In this document: piece by piece, positions 25,801-35,121 of the stretch | Layout: every line of letters begins with the position of its first letter | Position numbering within the stretch: position 1 is the stretch's first letter | NCBI GenBank assembly: GCA_964510225.1 | Contig: CAZEAN010000011.1 | Span: 1 to 64,000, forward strand | Direction: 5' to 3' | Origin: CAZEAN01 sp964510225 | GTDB taxonomy: Bacteria; Planctomycetota; Planctomycetia; Isosphaerales; Isosphaeraceae | DNA length: 64,000 bases | Translations under genes and position numbers: made by a program | The notes under the pieces: model-generated | Told to the model about the DNA's origin: nothing | The model's input: only the letters and a program-made list of their open reading frames with translations | The model's database searches: none

Positions 25801-26925
25801 TTGATCATCGAGTCAATCGAAGCAATCCCGGTCCGGATTCCTTTAAAGCCAGGACGCCGGATGATCTCTGCACTCGGACGCCAAGACCACTCCGATTATG
25901 TCCTCATCAAGATGGTTGCTGACAATGGTTTAATAGGGATTGGTGAGGCGACCGTGAGTCCGCGCTGGAGTGGCGAAACTGCGCGAGGTGCTCAAGTCAT
26001 TATCGAGGATTTGTTCGGCCCCGCACTCATCGGGCTTGATCCTTCAGAGATTGCCGAACTCGAAGAGCGTCTCGATGCCTTAGCTGTAGGAAATTGGTTC
26101 GCCAAGGCCGCGCTCGAGATGGCTTGCTGGGATCTCTCTGGCAAGGAAGCAGGAAAAGCGGTCTTCGAACTCTTGGGAGGATCGTGTCGACCGCTAACGA
26201 TACCGAACCGATTTTCATTGGGAGCCTATGCCCCGTCAGTTGCGGCGGAGCGTGCGGCGGAACGAGTGGAAGATGGCTTCGAGATGATCAAGATTAAGGT
26301 CGGCACCGATCCCATAACAGATATCCAACGAGTCCGAGCCGTCCGCGCTGCGGGCGGCACCGAAATTAGCCTTATTATCGACGCCAACGGTGGTTGGAGC
26401 CTCAAGGAAGCCATCAACACAATCCAGGAACTTGATGATTGCAGACTCGATTGGGTTGAACAACCGATCTCTCGTGATTGCATCACGGGACTCCGCACGA
26501 TCCGCCAGGAAACCGGGGCTCGAATCTTAGCCGACGAAAGTTGCTTCAATGAGGAAGAAGCGTTGGAGCTACTTGAGGGCGAGTGCTGCGATGCGCTGAG
26601 CCTCTATCCGGGGAAGCAAGGCGGGATCTCACGGGCAATCCGGATCGCCGAGATTGCGGAACAATTCCGGATTCCTTGTTCCGTCGGCTCGAACTTGGAA
26701 TGGGACGTGGCAACGGCGGCGATGCTTCACTTTATTGTGGCAACACCTAACCTTCGCGTTGAAGAACTCCCAGGTGATTGCCTGGGGCCTTCCTACCACG
26801 AATGCTCTGTAGTCCGGGATCCGATCCCAATGGAAGGGAACCGAACCACACTTCCTCAACGACCTGGTTTGGGGGTGGAACTGGATTGGGATCTAGTCCA
26901 GCGTAATCGCTTCGATCGGCCCTGA
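25801..26925 (+). CDS. Enolase-superfamily enzyme (mandelate racemase/muconate lactonising group)
   Basis: A 374-residue protein with the capping domain and barrel of the MLE subgroup. The acid/base residues are visible: MIKIKVGTD (Lys-x-Lys, strand 2), IIDANGGW (Asp), WVEQPI (Glu), ILADES (Asp-Glu) and LYPGKQGGIS (second Lys). It abstracts a proton next to a carboxylate, as in cycloisomerases, dipeptide epimerases and sugar-acid dehydratases; the substrate is not clear. I chose a TTG at 25801 (LIIESIEAIPVRIPL), which has GGGGAGAAG five bases upstream and starts at the family N-terminus. The open frame upstream would overlap the divergent ceramidase-like gene. Confidence 0.87.
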   Translation: MIIESIEAIPVRIPLKPGRRMISALGRQDHSDYVLIKMVADNGLIGIGEATVSPRWSGETARGAQVIIEDLFGPALIGLDPSEIAELEERLDALAVGNWFAKAALEMACWDLSGKEAGKAVFELLGGSCRPLTIPNRFSLGAYAPSVAAERAAERVEDGFEMIKIKVGTDPITDIQRVRAVRAAGGTEISLIIDANGGWSLKEAINTIQELDDCRLDWVEQPISRDCITGLRTIRQETGARILADESCFNEEEALELLEGECCDALSLYPGKQGGISRAIRIAEIAEQFRIPCSVGSNLEWDVATAAMLHFIVATPNLRVEELPGDCLGPSYHECSVVRDPIPMEGNRTTLPQRPGLGVELDWDLVQRNRFDRP

Positions 26926-26935
26926 CCACTTGGCC

Positions 26936-28450
26936 TCAGAGATCGTAAAACCGTCCATAACGTTCTCGGAGCGATTCAATGAAGGGGAGGTGACTGATTT
27001 CTGTTCCGGTGGCTTGTTGCACCAGTTCCGCAGGTCGATACCGACGACCATGGCGATGGACATGAGTCCGGAGCCAATCAAGTAATGCTCGGGTGTTCCC
27101 TTTGCACAATTCTAAATCAAGGTCACCAATTACAGCCGCCGCCTCTTTGTAGAGGATGGAAGCATAAAGGTTTCCTAGGGTGTAAGTGGGGAAGTAGCCG
27201 ATCAATCCCGCCGACCAATGGATGTCTTGAAGGCACCCCTCGGCAATTCCCGGTACTTCGATTCCCAAATCGCGACGATAGGCTTCGTTCCAAGCTTCGG
27301 GGAGATCTTCGGTGAGGAGGTCACCGCTCAAGAGAGCACGTTCAAGATCAAACCGAATCAGGATGTGCAAGTTGTAAGTCGCTTCATCCGCTTGAGTCCG
27401 AATCAAGGAAGGCTTGACCTGATTCACGGCGAACAGAAAGGGATCAAGTTGTTTAGTTCCAATTGCTCCACCGAAGAGACTCCGAGTGATCGGAAACCAA
27501 TGTTGCCAGAACGGTTGACTCCGACCAACGAGGTTTTCCCAAAGTCTCGATTGCGACTCATGGATTCCAAGTGAGACCGCTTCCCCCATCGGTGTACCGA
27601 AGTGGATAGGATCCAGACCTTGCTCATAGAGGCCGTGGCCGACTTCATGAAGGACGCCAAAGAAGGATTCACTGAAGTCGTCAGCACGGTAGCGGGTCGT
27701 GATCCGGCAATCGCCCGGCCCGATCCCCGTGCAAAACGGATGTGCTGAGACGTCGAGCCGGCCGCGCTCAAAATCAAAACCGACGGCATCGGCCACGAGT
27801 TCGCCGAGAATCCTCTGACGCTCTTCGGAGAACGGACCTTCGAGCGTAGTCGGGGCGGGCTTCCTGCCAGACCCAACAATCGCTTCCACGATTGGTGTCA
27901 GTTCTCTTCGGAGATCCCCAAAAAGTGACTCAAGCTCTCTTTCGGTGGCACCAGGTTCGTATTGATCGAGGAGCGTGTCGTACGGTCTCACTCCCTCCTT
28001 CAGAAGACAGCTCGCCTCTTCGCGCTTGAGTTCGAGAACCCGATCAAGCCAAGGTTGAAAGCGGGGAAAACTACTCTCAGCACGAGCAGCGATCCATTCG
28101 TGCTGCGCCGTGGAAGTAACTTGCGCAAGCTCTTCGACCAATCGCCGAGGGAGCTTGGTCTTTCGATCGTAGTCCCGACGGCTCTCTCGAACGTTGATTG
28201 CCTCGGCTGACTCCGGATCCGAGACGATGTCGGAGTCTTCGAGGAAATCGAGCAGTTCACCGATCCTGGGGTCCGTCGCGCGTTCGTGTTCAAGGCCGGC
28301 GAGCATCGCGAGTTGCTCGCCTCGAAAAGGGGTCCCCGAGGAAGGCAAGTAAGTCTGTTCGTCCCAGCCAAGTAGCGCGGCACACGACTCTAGGACCCCT
28401 TGCTCACGCGATCGACGGACTAACTCTTGGTACGCTTCAGTCGTTTCCAA
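26936..28450 (-). CDS. M32 carboxypeptidase (Taq/Pfu type)
   Basis: The 504-residue protein is a single-domain helical metallocarboxypeptidase. The zinc motif HEVGHGLYEQG is present with HESQSRLWENLVGRS downstream carrying the third ligand Glu. The IRTQADEATYNLHILIRFD segment and DYDRKTKLP are family signatures. It releases C-terminal residues from peptides in the cytoplasm, with broad specificity. The start appears to be TTG at 28450 (LETTEAYQELVRR), with AGGAG nine bases upstream. It lies 27 bases after the HflC stop on the same strand and may be in one operon with hflKC. Confidence 0.93.
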   Translation of the reverse strand: METTEAYQELVRRSREQGVLESCAALLGWDEQTYLPSSGTPFRGEQLAMLAGLEHERATDPRIGELLDFLEDSDIVSDPESAEAINVRESRRDYDRKTKLPRRLVEELAQVTSTAQHEWIAARAESSFPRFQPWLDRVLELKREEASCLLKEGVRPYDTLLDQYEPGATERELESLFGDLRRELTPIVEAIVGSGRKPAPTTLEGPFSEERQRILGELVADAVGFDFERGRLDVSAHPFCTGIGPGDCRITTRYRADDFSESFFGVLHEVGHGLYEQGLDPIHFGTPMGEAVSLGIHESQSRLWENLVGRSQPFWQHWFPITRSLFGGAIGTKQLDPFLFAVNQVKPSLIRTQADEATYNLHILIRFDLERALLSGDLLTEDLPEAWNEAYRRDLGIEVPGIAEGCLQDIHWSAGLIGYFPTYTLGNLYASILYKEAAAVIGDLDLELCKGNTRALLDWLRTHVHRHGRRYRPAELVQQATGTEISHLPFIESLRERYGRFYDL

Positions 28451-28477
28451 GTCGGCAGACTCCTGGATTACCGAGAC

Positions 28478-29674
28478 TTACTCACGCGACGGTTCCAATG
28501 CTATAGGATCTGGTGAGGCAGTCCCCGACGATTCCGTCAGCTCCTCTGATTCCCAGAGCGGATCTGGCAACGTTGGAAGTCCAGACGGTGGAGAATTCGT
28601 GGAGGGCTTTCGGCCAGCGTCGTAATCTGAGAGAAGTTCAAAGAGCGGATTACTCGTGCTGAGGATTAGTCGGGTGTCACCACCACTGAGAGCTTTCTTA
28701 TAGAGTTCGAGCGTTCGGTTGAACTCGTAGAAATCGCCTGACTCCTCAATCGCGGCGGCGAAACTGTCGATAATCGAAGCTTCGACTTCACCGCGAAGGA
28801 TGTTGGCTTGTTCGGTTCCTTCCCCGCGGATTGCCTCGGCGTCGGATGTGGCTTGGTTAATGATCTCTTGCTTCCGCTGTTTACCCTCCGATTGATTCTC
28901 AGTTGCAATGGCGTCCATCAGGGCGATCAGTCGTTCGAAGGCAGCGTCGCGGACTTCCGGAACGAAGTCGACCCGCGACAGTCCGACATCGACCAAGACG
29001 ATCCCACGGCCATCATCAGTGCTTTCTGACTCACTCACCTCCCCAAGTGCTCCTTGTGCATCTTGGCGGATCTGCTCGATGAGTTTCTTCCGACCTTGTA
29101 CAACACGTTGTTGTGCTTCGGGAGACATCGCCGATTTAATCGCCTCTTCCACCGCTTCTTCCATCACCTCCTGGTCTTCGCCTTGAAGCGCCGATTCGGG
29201 GAGTCCGGGAGTAAGACTCATCCTTCGGTTGGTAGAGCGAACGATCTCGGCAAGATCATTACGGGTCATCACGTCCCGGGCCGTACTACGGACGAATTCC
29301 TTCACCCGAGTCTCTGCGAGTGTGGTCGTCTGAAGCGTTTTGACGAAAGAGTCAGGATCGGTAACTCTCCAGACGGCCCAGATTGTTGCTTCGATCTTCT
29401 TACTGTCGCTCGTGGTCACATCGACCAGCTTCTCCGTCGGCGCACTTCCTTCCCAGAACTGATAAGTCTTGGGAAGTCGACGGACTTCTTGGATCAATGG
29501 GAGTTTGAAGTAGAGCCCCGGTTCGGTCCGTTCGGCGACTGGCTTGCCGAATTGAAGGACGACCGCGAGTTCGCGCTCATCAATAATGTACAGGACCGAT
29601 CGTCCGATCGGTACACACAACAGCATTACTCCACAGATCCCCAGGTAGAGGGCTCGTTGGTTGAGTCGTCTCAT
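28478..29674 (-). CDS. hflC: HflC, SPFH-domain protease modulator
   Basis: A 398-residue protein with one N-terminal transmembrane helix (YLGICGVMLLCVPIGRSVLY), then a band-7/SPFH domain starting VDERELAVVLQFGKPVAERT. The LSRVDFVPEVRDAAFERL and coiled-coil AEAIRGEGTEQANILRGE segments are typical. With HflK it forms large membrane cages around the FtsH protease. The C-terminus is a Pro/Ser-rich tail longer than that of E. coli HflC. The ATG overlaps the upstream hflK stop by one base (TAATG), which indicates coupling. Confidence 0.95.
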   Translation of the reverse strand: MRRLNQRALYLGICGVMLLCVPIGRSVLYIIDERELAVVLQFGKPVAERTEPGLYFKLPLIQEVRRLPKTYQFWEGSAPTEKLVDVTTSDSKKIEATIWAVWRVTDPDSFVKTLQTTTLAETRVKEFVRSTARDVMTRNDLAEIVRSTNRRMSLTPGLPESALQGEDQEVMEEAVEEAIKSAMSPEAQQRVVQGRKKLIEQIRQDAQGALGEVSESESTDDGRGIVLVDVGLSRVDFVPEVRDAAFERLIALMDAIATENQSEGKQRKQEIINQATSDAEAIRGEGTEQANILRGEVEASIIDSFAAAIEESGDFYEFNRTLELYKKALSGGDTRLILSTSNPLFELLSDYDAGRKPSTNSPPSGLPTLPDPLWESEELTESSGTASPDPIALEPSRE

Positions 29675-30723
29675 TATCGGACACCTCCAGTGAGGGGATT
29701 AGCTCGCGACGACCCACCGGTATCGAGCGGGAGCAAGGGGAGCACTTGTTGCAGATCGTCATCGAGAATGACTTTGCCACCAGACTGGCTGAGGACATCT
29801 TGCATTGCTTCGAGGTAGAGTCGTCTTCGAGTGACTTCAGGAGCCCGGTTGTAAGCAGCAGCCTGAGCGCGGAGAGCTTCAATTTCGCCGTTGGCCTCGG
29901 AGCGACGTCGCGCTGCGTAACCTTCCGCTTCACGGATCAACTTGTCTTTCTCTGCTAGAGCTTCCGGCAATAATTTATTACGCTCGGCTTCACCCTCGTT
30001 TTCCAGCTTCTGCTTATCTTGGATCGAGCTGTTGACTCTCTCAAACGAAGGCTGGACTTGCTCTGGCGGGATTACGCGTTGCATCTGGAGCGCGGTGATT
30101 GTAATCCCACACGAATAGGAATCGAGCGTCGCTTGAACTTCTCGCTTTGCTTCGGCGGCGATATCACTTCGTTGAGCACCGATCACTTCGTCGAAGAAAT
30201 AGTCGCCGACAAGTCTGTTCATCACGGTCCTTGCCACACTTGAGATCAATTGCTCCGCGAACTGATCATTAGGCGAATTCGGGAGTTTAATTGCGTAATC
30301 CTCCGGCGTCGTAACGCGCCACTGCATGGTCCACTCCACCGATGCCGTGTTGAGGTCACCCGTCAGCATCAGGGTGGCTTCCTCTTTTTTAGCGGAGGGA
30401 CTTTCAGCCATCGGGCTCACACCCGTGTCGATCGAACTCTCACCTGCACCGTAGGGTAGCCGCAAACTGTGCTCGGCTATGCTCACCTTGATCACCTTGT
30501 CAGTGAGCGGAAACTTAAAGTGGAGACCTGGAGGTGTGGTACCTTGATACTTACCGAACCGTAAGAAAACAGCCTGCTCGTTTGGCTCAACTGTGTAGAA
30601 ACAATTGAGAGCCAAGACGAGCACAAAGAATCCGAGAATGGCAAACGGAAAATAGGGAAGGAGGGCGTCGAATAGCTCCTCCCCTCCATACCGCCGTCTA
30701 CTTCGTGACGAATAAGGATCCAT
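29674..30723 (-). CDS. hflK: HflK, SPFH-domain protease modulator
   Basis: A 349-residue protein: basic cytoplasmic N-terminus, membrane helix (FPFAILGFFVLVLALNCFYT), then band-7 domain from TVEPNEQAVFLRFGKYQGTT. It has the QRVIPPEQVQPSFERVNSSI junction and a coiled coil rich in Glu, Lys and Ala. It pairs with HflC to regulate FtsH. I chose the ATG at 30723 (MDPYSSRSRRR), preceded by GAGGA; a frame open to 30819 adds a segment with no family similarity. The first gene of the hflK-hflC pair, possibly with the M32 gene as third. Confidence 0.95.
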   Translation of the reverse strand: MDPYSSRSRRRYGGEELFDALLPYFPFAILGFFVLVLALNCFYTVEPNEQAVFLRFGKYQGTTPPGLHFKFPLTDKVIKVSIAEHSLRLPYGAGESSIDTGVSPMAESPSAKKEEATLMLTGDLNTASVEWTMQWRVTTPEDYAIKLPNSPNDQFAEQLISSVARTVMNRLVGDYFFDEVIGAQRSDIAAEAKREVQATLDSYSCGITITALQMQRVIPPEQVQPSFERVNSSIQDKQKLENEGEAERNKLLPEALAEKDKLIREAEGYAARRRSEANGEIEALRAQAAAYNRAPEVTRRRLYLEAMQDVLSQSGGKVILDDDLQQVLPLLPLDTGGSSRANPLTGGVR

Positions 30724-31127
30724 GGATTCCTCAACAATCAACAGGAAATCTGAATCGGCAATCGTCCTCCATTGTGAGCGAAACGGTCTCCCACAATCTG
30801 AACAAGACGACGGATTCACGATAAATTTATCCTATCCCCAAACAACGCTGCTGACCACTCTTGCGTCATCCGGACTGACCGAGCCCAGAACGAATGATGA
30901 TCTGTGCCGCAAGGCTATTTCGGGAAATCGCAGCGAGCAATCTCTGAGGATCGGCTCTCGTTTCGAGACGTTTTAACAGTTTATTTTACGGCACTTATAA
31001 GAATATTGTGTTTGTCTGATTTTCTAGAACGACTTTCACGGCAGAAAACCGACCGACTCAAAACATAATAAAATTAGCATGTGTTTGCGTATAATGCAAT
31101 AAAATAACAGGCATGTTTCCTGGTAGT
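30724..31127. other. AT-rich intergenic region upstream of hflK
   Basis: The interval of about 400 bases contains a segment (roughly 30980-31120) clearly richer in A and T than the surroundings. A TATAAT occurs on the plus strand at 31090-31095 without a good -35 partner at 17 bases. On the minus strand this region must hold the hflKC promoter. No gene or RNA was recognised; frames across it are short and lack domain-like sequence. Confidence 0.5.
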
Positions 31128-31808
31128 TCAGCAGTTGCGAAGTAGCGTCAGGTTATCTGGATGTGCCAATAGTTCGAAGCGGCCGAGGGATTCAAACGCG
31201 GCACGTCGGGTCCCGGCGAATTGAGGTTGATCGGTATCGTGGAGGGCGATGATTCCGCGGGGCACCACTAGTTCAGACCAGGCGTCGAGATCAAATGATG
31301 TATTCACATAGTCGTGAACGGCATCGATGAAGACAAAGCTAATCGGCCCATGTGACCAGTTGCGGGCCGCGTCGCCGGATGTCATCCGTTTTAGTTGGAC
31401 GTTAGGGAGGTCGATCGTTTTGGACTCGAAGCGCCGGAGATCGTCTTCAGCACCGCCATAGCCTGAGTAGGGATCGACGGCGATCAGGGGGCGATTCGTG
31501 TGCTGGGCAAGGCAACGCGTGGTCTCACCCCGGTAGCTCCCGATTTCAGCAACGACGGTTTCCATCATTCCTTCAGTGAGCTTGAGCGCCTCGATTAGAT
31601 GACGCATCTGAAACGGCGTAACGCTGGTTTCGGCCCAGTCAACGCCGACTGGCTCCGACGGAAGGTTGCGGAAGTGGGCGTCGGGAATTTGATATCGCTC
31701 GAACTCGCGCCGCGATTCCCATTCCCGGACCCGTGCGAGGGTTGTAAATGCTAGTCGCTCGGGATGCCACTTCGGTCGATTCTTCATGGCGAAGGGGTCG
31801 GTGCGCAT
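31128..31808 (-). CDS. Class I SAM-dependent methyltransferase (Methyltransf_24 type)
   Basis: A 226-residue protein whose central part carries the SAM motifs: VVAEIGSYRGETTRCLAQ (motif I), PLIAVDPYSGYGG (acidic residue after strand 2), and ISFVFIDAVHDYVNTSFDLD (motif with the metal-type Asp). A LVVPRGIIALHDTDQPQF segment completes the domain. This variant is common in small-molecule or polysaccharide methylation genes. Substrate unknown. The start is chosen at ATG 31808 (MRTDPFAMKN), following a GAGGAAC; in-frame starts at 31850 and 31787 are possible. Its neighbours do not point to a pathway. Confidence 0.85.
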   Translation of the reverse strand: MRTDPFAMKNRPKWHPERLAFTTLARVREWESRREFERYQIPDAHFRNLPSEPVGVDWAETSVTPFQMRHLIEALKLTEGMMETVVAEIGSYRGETTRCLAQHTNRPLIAVDPYSGYGGAEDDLRRFESKTIDLPNVQLKRMTSGDAARNWSHGPISFVFIDAVHDYVNTSFDLDAWSELVVPRGIIALHDTDQPQFAGTRRAAFESLGRFELLAHPDNLTLLRNC

Positions 31809-32088
31809 GTTCCTCGATGCTCCTTCGTGAGGTGCTGAGATCCATCTCAAAATCGCGTTGATTGAGAATACCGACCGTCTCAGAATTCGGCAATCGGAGG
31901 AATCAACGTGGGTTTCGCGATGGCTTCAAATGAGCAGCTAAATTTGAGTTTTGCTTTCCATACCCTGACCGGAGCCTCGAATCGCACTAGTCGACCCGCA
32001 GCGAATAGGCTATGACTCAGAAAGAATCGAGCGTCCGGGAGATCGAAAGCTTACGAAGTCGCATGATGACCAACTGATCTCAACCGCA

Positions 32089-32970
32089 ATGGCATGGAGG
32101 CCTTGGCGATTGCAACTACTCGCATCCGTGTTCCAACTTCCGAGTGAGCCTGGCCAATACGAGCAGAATCGGGACCGTGTCGATGCCTACCTCCAGTCAA
32201 GTTTCAGAGAGGGTGTCGAGCTTGTCGTCGTCCCGGAGTTATTCGACTCAGGATACTGCTCCCAGTTGGATTACCATGCTCTACTCTCTTACCACTACCA
32301 CAAGACGATCGCCTGGCTGATCGAGCGGAGTACTCGTTGGAATCTCTCGATCGCTGCAGGTATCCTCGAACACGCAGACGGTCACCTGCACAACTCGATC
32401 GCTTTCATTGAACCTGGACGAAAGGTTCGCTTTTATCGAAAACACCACCTCGTGTTCTGGGAGTGGAAACGATTCCGACGTGGTGCAGGGCCGCAGATCA
32501 TCCCCAGCCGGTTTGGCCGGATCGGGTTCGCGATCTGTGCTGATATGATCTATAAGTCGGTCTGGAATCACTACCGAAACAAGATTGACCTCGCCATCGT
32601 CTCCGGCGCCTGGCCTGAGTTCATGAATCGCGAAAACCAGCGTCCGAGACTACTCTACGGCCGATTCGGACCACTTGCGGGGGTTATTCCAGGGCTCGTT
32701 GCCAATGACCTGGGCGTCCCCGTCCTTTTCGCAAATCAGTGTGGTGAAACCGAGACCAAGGTCCCGTTCCTGCCTCGGATCCCCGATCGCTTTTCGGGAC
32801 TCAGCGCAATCCATAACCCATCAACATCGGGCTCGATGATCGCAGAGACCAGTGAGTCGGTCTTAATCGCGCCAATCGATTTACCAAACCGTTCTCGAGA
32901 AGGAGTCCGAACGTGCCCTTCTATGTCCCGCTCGGGCCTGGTAGCCTCATCTTCTATGTCGGCGGCGTGA
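32089..32970 (+). CDS. Carbon-nitrogen hydrolase (nitrilase superfamily)
   Basis: A 293-residue protein with the Glu-Lys-Cys triad of nitrilases: Glu in VVVPELFDSGY (near 50), Lys in VRFYRKHHLVF and Cys in GFAICADMIY. The domain reaches SVLIAPIDLPNRS, where the family normally ends; the last 25 residues look unlike the family and are Ser-rich. It hydrolyses a C-N bond, releasing ammonia from an amide or nitrile. A TTG at 32110 has GGAGG nine bases upstream and may be the true start. It is followed by a hidden small frame and asparagine synthase, so both genes may act on one amide pathway. Confidence 0.85.
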   Translation: MAWRPWRLQLLASVFQLPSEPGQYEQNRDRVDAYLQSSFREGVELVVVPELFDSGYCSQLDYHALLSYHYHKTIAWLIERSTRWNLSIAAGILEHADGHLHNSIAFIEPGRKVRFYRKHHLVFWEWKRFRRGAGPQIIPSRFGRIGFAICADMIYKSVWNHYRNKIDLAIVSGAWPEFMNRENQRPRLLYGRFGPLAGVIPGLVANDLGVPVLFANQCGETETKVPFLPRIPDRFSGLSAIHNPSTSGSMIAETSESVLIAPIDLPNRSREGVRTCPSMSRSGLVASSSMSAA

Positions 32971-33044
32971 TCACCCGGATGATCGGATCGCTGATCTACC
33001 AATGGTCGAGGTCTTCGGGTGATCGGATGACGCGACGAAGATAA
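32913..33044 (+). CDS. Overlapping small hydrophobic ORF (43 aa) or frameshifted nitrilase tail
   Basis: In the minus-one frame relative to the nitrilase gene, a GTG with AAGGAG seven bases upstream opens a 43-residue frame ending at TAA 33042-33044. It reads VPFYVPLGPGSLIFYVG, then GVITRMIGSLIYQWS, then a basic tail. The product is more hydrophobic and proteinlike than the 20-odd residues that end the nitrilase frame. Two readings fit: a separate small membrane peptide gene, or the real C-terminus of the nitrilase displaced by a one-base indel or programmed shift. It lies 55 bases before the asparagine synthase gene. Confidence 0.45.
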   Translation: MPFYVPLGPGSLIFYVGGVITRMIGSLIYQWSRSSGDRMTRRR

Positions 33045-33099
33045 ACGCGTCCACGAAACTGCCCGAGCCAACGACTTCTCGTCGGAAAGGAATGCTGCC

Positions 33100-35112
33100 A
33101 TGTGCGGGATCGTCGGGGCCATCGACCTCAAGGCGAGACGGGAATTCCCCGGACCGAGACTCTGGTCGATGACCAACGCTTTGGTGCATCGAGGTCCAGA
33201 TGACGCCTCGACACACCATGAGCCTGGCCTGGCGATGGGTGCGCGTCGTCTAGCAATCGTCGGCCTCGAGAACGGTCGTCAACCACTCTCCAACGAAGAT
33301 GGAACAGTCTGGGTCTCTTGCAATGGCGAGCTGTTCGACTACCTCGAGTTAGGGGCCGAACTCCGTAGTCGGGGCCACCGACTTGCAACCAACTGCGATA
33401 CCGAACTCTGGGCGCACCTTTACGAAGAGTATGGCACAGGTCTCTTTGAGCATGCCAAGGGACAGTTTGCGACGGCAATCTGGGACCAACGCACCGAAAC
33501 GCTTCTGCTCGGCCGCGACCGAAGTGGTATTGCTCCCTTGTACTACGCAGAACGAGACGGCTGGTTGCTCTGGGCCTCTGAAATCAAGGCGCTGCTGAAA
33601 TCGGGTCTTGTAGAACCCAAGCCAGACCCTAAAGGGGTTGATCATCTTTTCACGTTTTTTTGTGCAGGTACCACACGGACTTACTTCGAAGGTGTCAAGT
33701 CGATCCCACCGGGACATTTTCTCCGGATTCAACACGGGAGGGTTGAAGTCCAGACCTACTGGGACCTCAACTTTCCGGACAAGGGTGATGAGGAACGGCT
33801 CGAAGATCCCTCACCGTTGATTGAGGAGTTAGAGGGGGTACTGGAGCGCTCGGTCGCACGTCGACTCCGATGCGATGTCCCGGTAGTGAGCTACCTAAGC
33901 GGTGGACTCGACTCGACTTTGGTCATGGGGTTGAGTTCGAAAATCCGGAAGTCGGCGGTTCCTTCATTTACAATTGCACTCGACCGGGCCGGTCCCGACG
34001 AGCGACACCAATCACACGAATCTGCGGAGGTCCTCGGCTCAGATCTGACGACGATTCAGATGGATCGGAGATCGATCGCAGAAGCCTACCCTGAACTCAT
34101 CGTTGCGGCCGAGGGACCAGTCCTAGACACCTCGTGTGCGTGTCTGATGCGTCTTTCTCAGCGGGTCCATGACCACGGTTACAAGGTCGCCCTCACCGGC
34201 GAAGGGGCTGATGAAGCCTTCGCTGGTTATGTCTGGTTCAAGATGTTGCGATCACGCGACCGACTCCACGATCTCCTCGGCCGGAGAGCGATGGAGGCAA
34301 TCCGACGCTTCGCGCTCATCACTGTCTTTGGCGGCAACAAGCAACGGCTCCCACTTGTCGAGGCGATGAATGGTGTCAGGCCGATCCAGCAAGATATGTA
34401 CGAGTGCCTAAACCAAGCACGAACAATTATCTATTCCAAGCAGATGTGGGATCAATTAGGTGATCACGATCCCTTCAACGATCTTAATGTTCCCAATCCA
34501 AACTTGAAACGCTGGGATCCACTCAACCAGTCGCTTTATGTTGGCTACAAGGTGATGCTCGCTGGGCTTCTGATGATCTCTAAAGGGGATCGCGTCGCGA
34601 TGCACTCGTCGGTTGAAACGCGATATCCATTCCTTGATGAAGACCTCATCGACTTCGCCAGTCGGATCGCACCCGAGTACAAGCTCAAGAAGAAAACGGA
34701 GAAGTGGATTCTCCGTCAGGTGGCGGCGCGAACGTTGCCGGCCCAGATTGCAAACCGACCGAAGACGATGTTTCGAGCCAATTTCGCCAAGACGTTTCTG
34801 GGACCCGATCGGCCTCACTGGGTCGATCAGCTGTTGAGTCCTGAGTCGCTCCGATCGGCCGGCTACTTCGATCCCGGCGCGATCGCGAAGCAACGAAACC
34901 TCCAGGTTCGATTACCCCGAATCACGCCACGACGGATTGTCTTTGACATTGGACTCACCTCCGTAATCGCCACGCAACTCTGGCATCACCTGTACTGCGG
35001 TGGTGGACTCTGCGACCTGCCGACTTGGGAATCCTCCGAGTACGCCGGCAACCAAACTCCCGGTAACTATAAGGTCCGCGAGTCGGATCGGACGTTGCCA
35101 ATCGCCGTTTGA
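33100..35112 (+). CDS. asnB: Asparagine synthase (glutamine-hydrolysing)
   Basis: A 670-residue protein with an N-terminal Ntn glutaminase domain (MCGIVGAIDL, nucleophile Cys2; CNGELFDY; CDTELWAHLY) and a C-terminal synthetase domain with the PP-loop SGGLDST at 267-273 and the ALTGEGADEAFAGYVWFK signature. It transfers ammonia from Gln to the beta-carboxylate of Asp, or, in homologues, to other carboxylates in polysaccharide or peptide modification. AAAGGA precedes the ATG. The length and C-terminal tail (rich in Gly, Thr, Arg) resemble AsnB homologues in exopolysaccharide loci. dtd follows after nine bases in the same direction. Confidence 0.93.
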   Translation: MCGIVGAIDLKARREFPGPRLWSMTNALVHRGPDDASTHHEPGLAMGARRLAIVGLENGRQPLSNEDGTVWVSCNGELFDYLELGAELRSRGHRLATNCDTELWAHLYEEYGTGLFEHAKGQFATAIWDQRTETLLLGRDRSGIAPLYYAERDGWLLWASEIKALLKSGLVEPKPDPKGVDHLFTFFCAGTTRTYFEGVKSIPPGHFLRIQHGRVEVQTYWDLNFPDKGDEERLEDPSPLIEELEGVLERSVARRLRCDVPVVSYLSGGLDSTLVMGLSSKIRKSAVPSFTIALDRAGPDERHQSHESAEVLGSDLTTIQMDRRSIAEAYPELIVAAEGPVLDTSCACLMRLSQRVHDHGYKVALTGEGADEAFAGYVWFKMLRSRDRLHDLLGRRAMEAIRRFALITVFGGNKQRLPLVEAMNGVRPIQQDMYECLNQARTIIYSKQMWDQLGDHDPFNDLNVPNPNLKRWDPLNQSLYVGYKVMLAGLLMISKGDRVAMHSSVETRYPFLDEDLIDFASRIAPEYKLKKKTEKWILRQVAARTLPAQIANRPKTMFRANFAKTFLGPDRPHWVDQLLSPESLRSAGYFDPGAIAKQRNLQVRLPRITPRRIVFDIGLTSVIATQLWHHLYCGGGLCDLPTWESSEYAGNQTPGNYKVRESDRTLPIAV

Positions 35113-35121
35113 GCAACGACG

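Noticed and set aside
29054..29818. 254-codon plus-strand frame across hflC and hflK
   Set aside because: Antisense to two confident genes, with His/Arg/Cys-rich translation typical of shadow frames.
30722..30976. Plus-strand frame of 84 codons upstream of hflK
   Set aside because: No ribosome site, no domain and atypical composition; I treat the interval as intergenic.
31090..31095. TATAAT as a promoter
   Set aside because: There is no -35 element at the right spacing and transcription would run antisense into the methyltransferase gene; it is explained by local AT richness.
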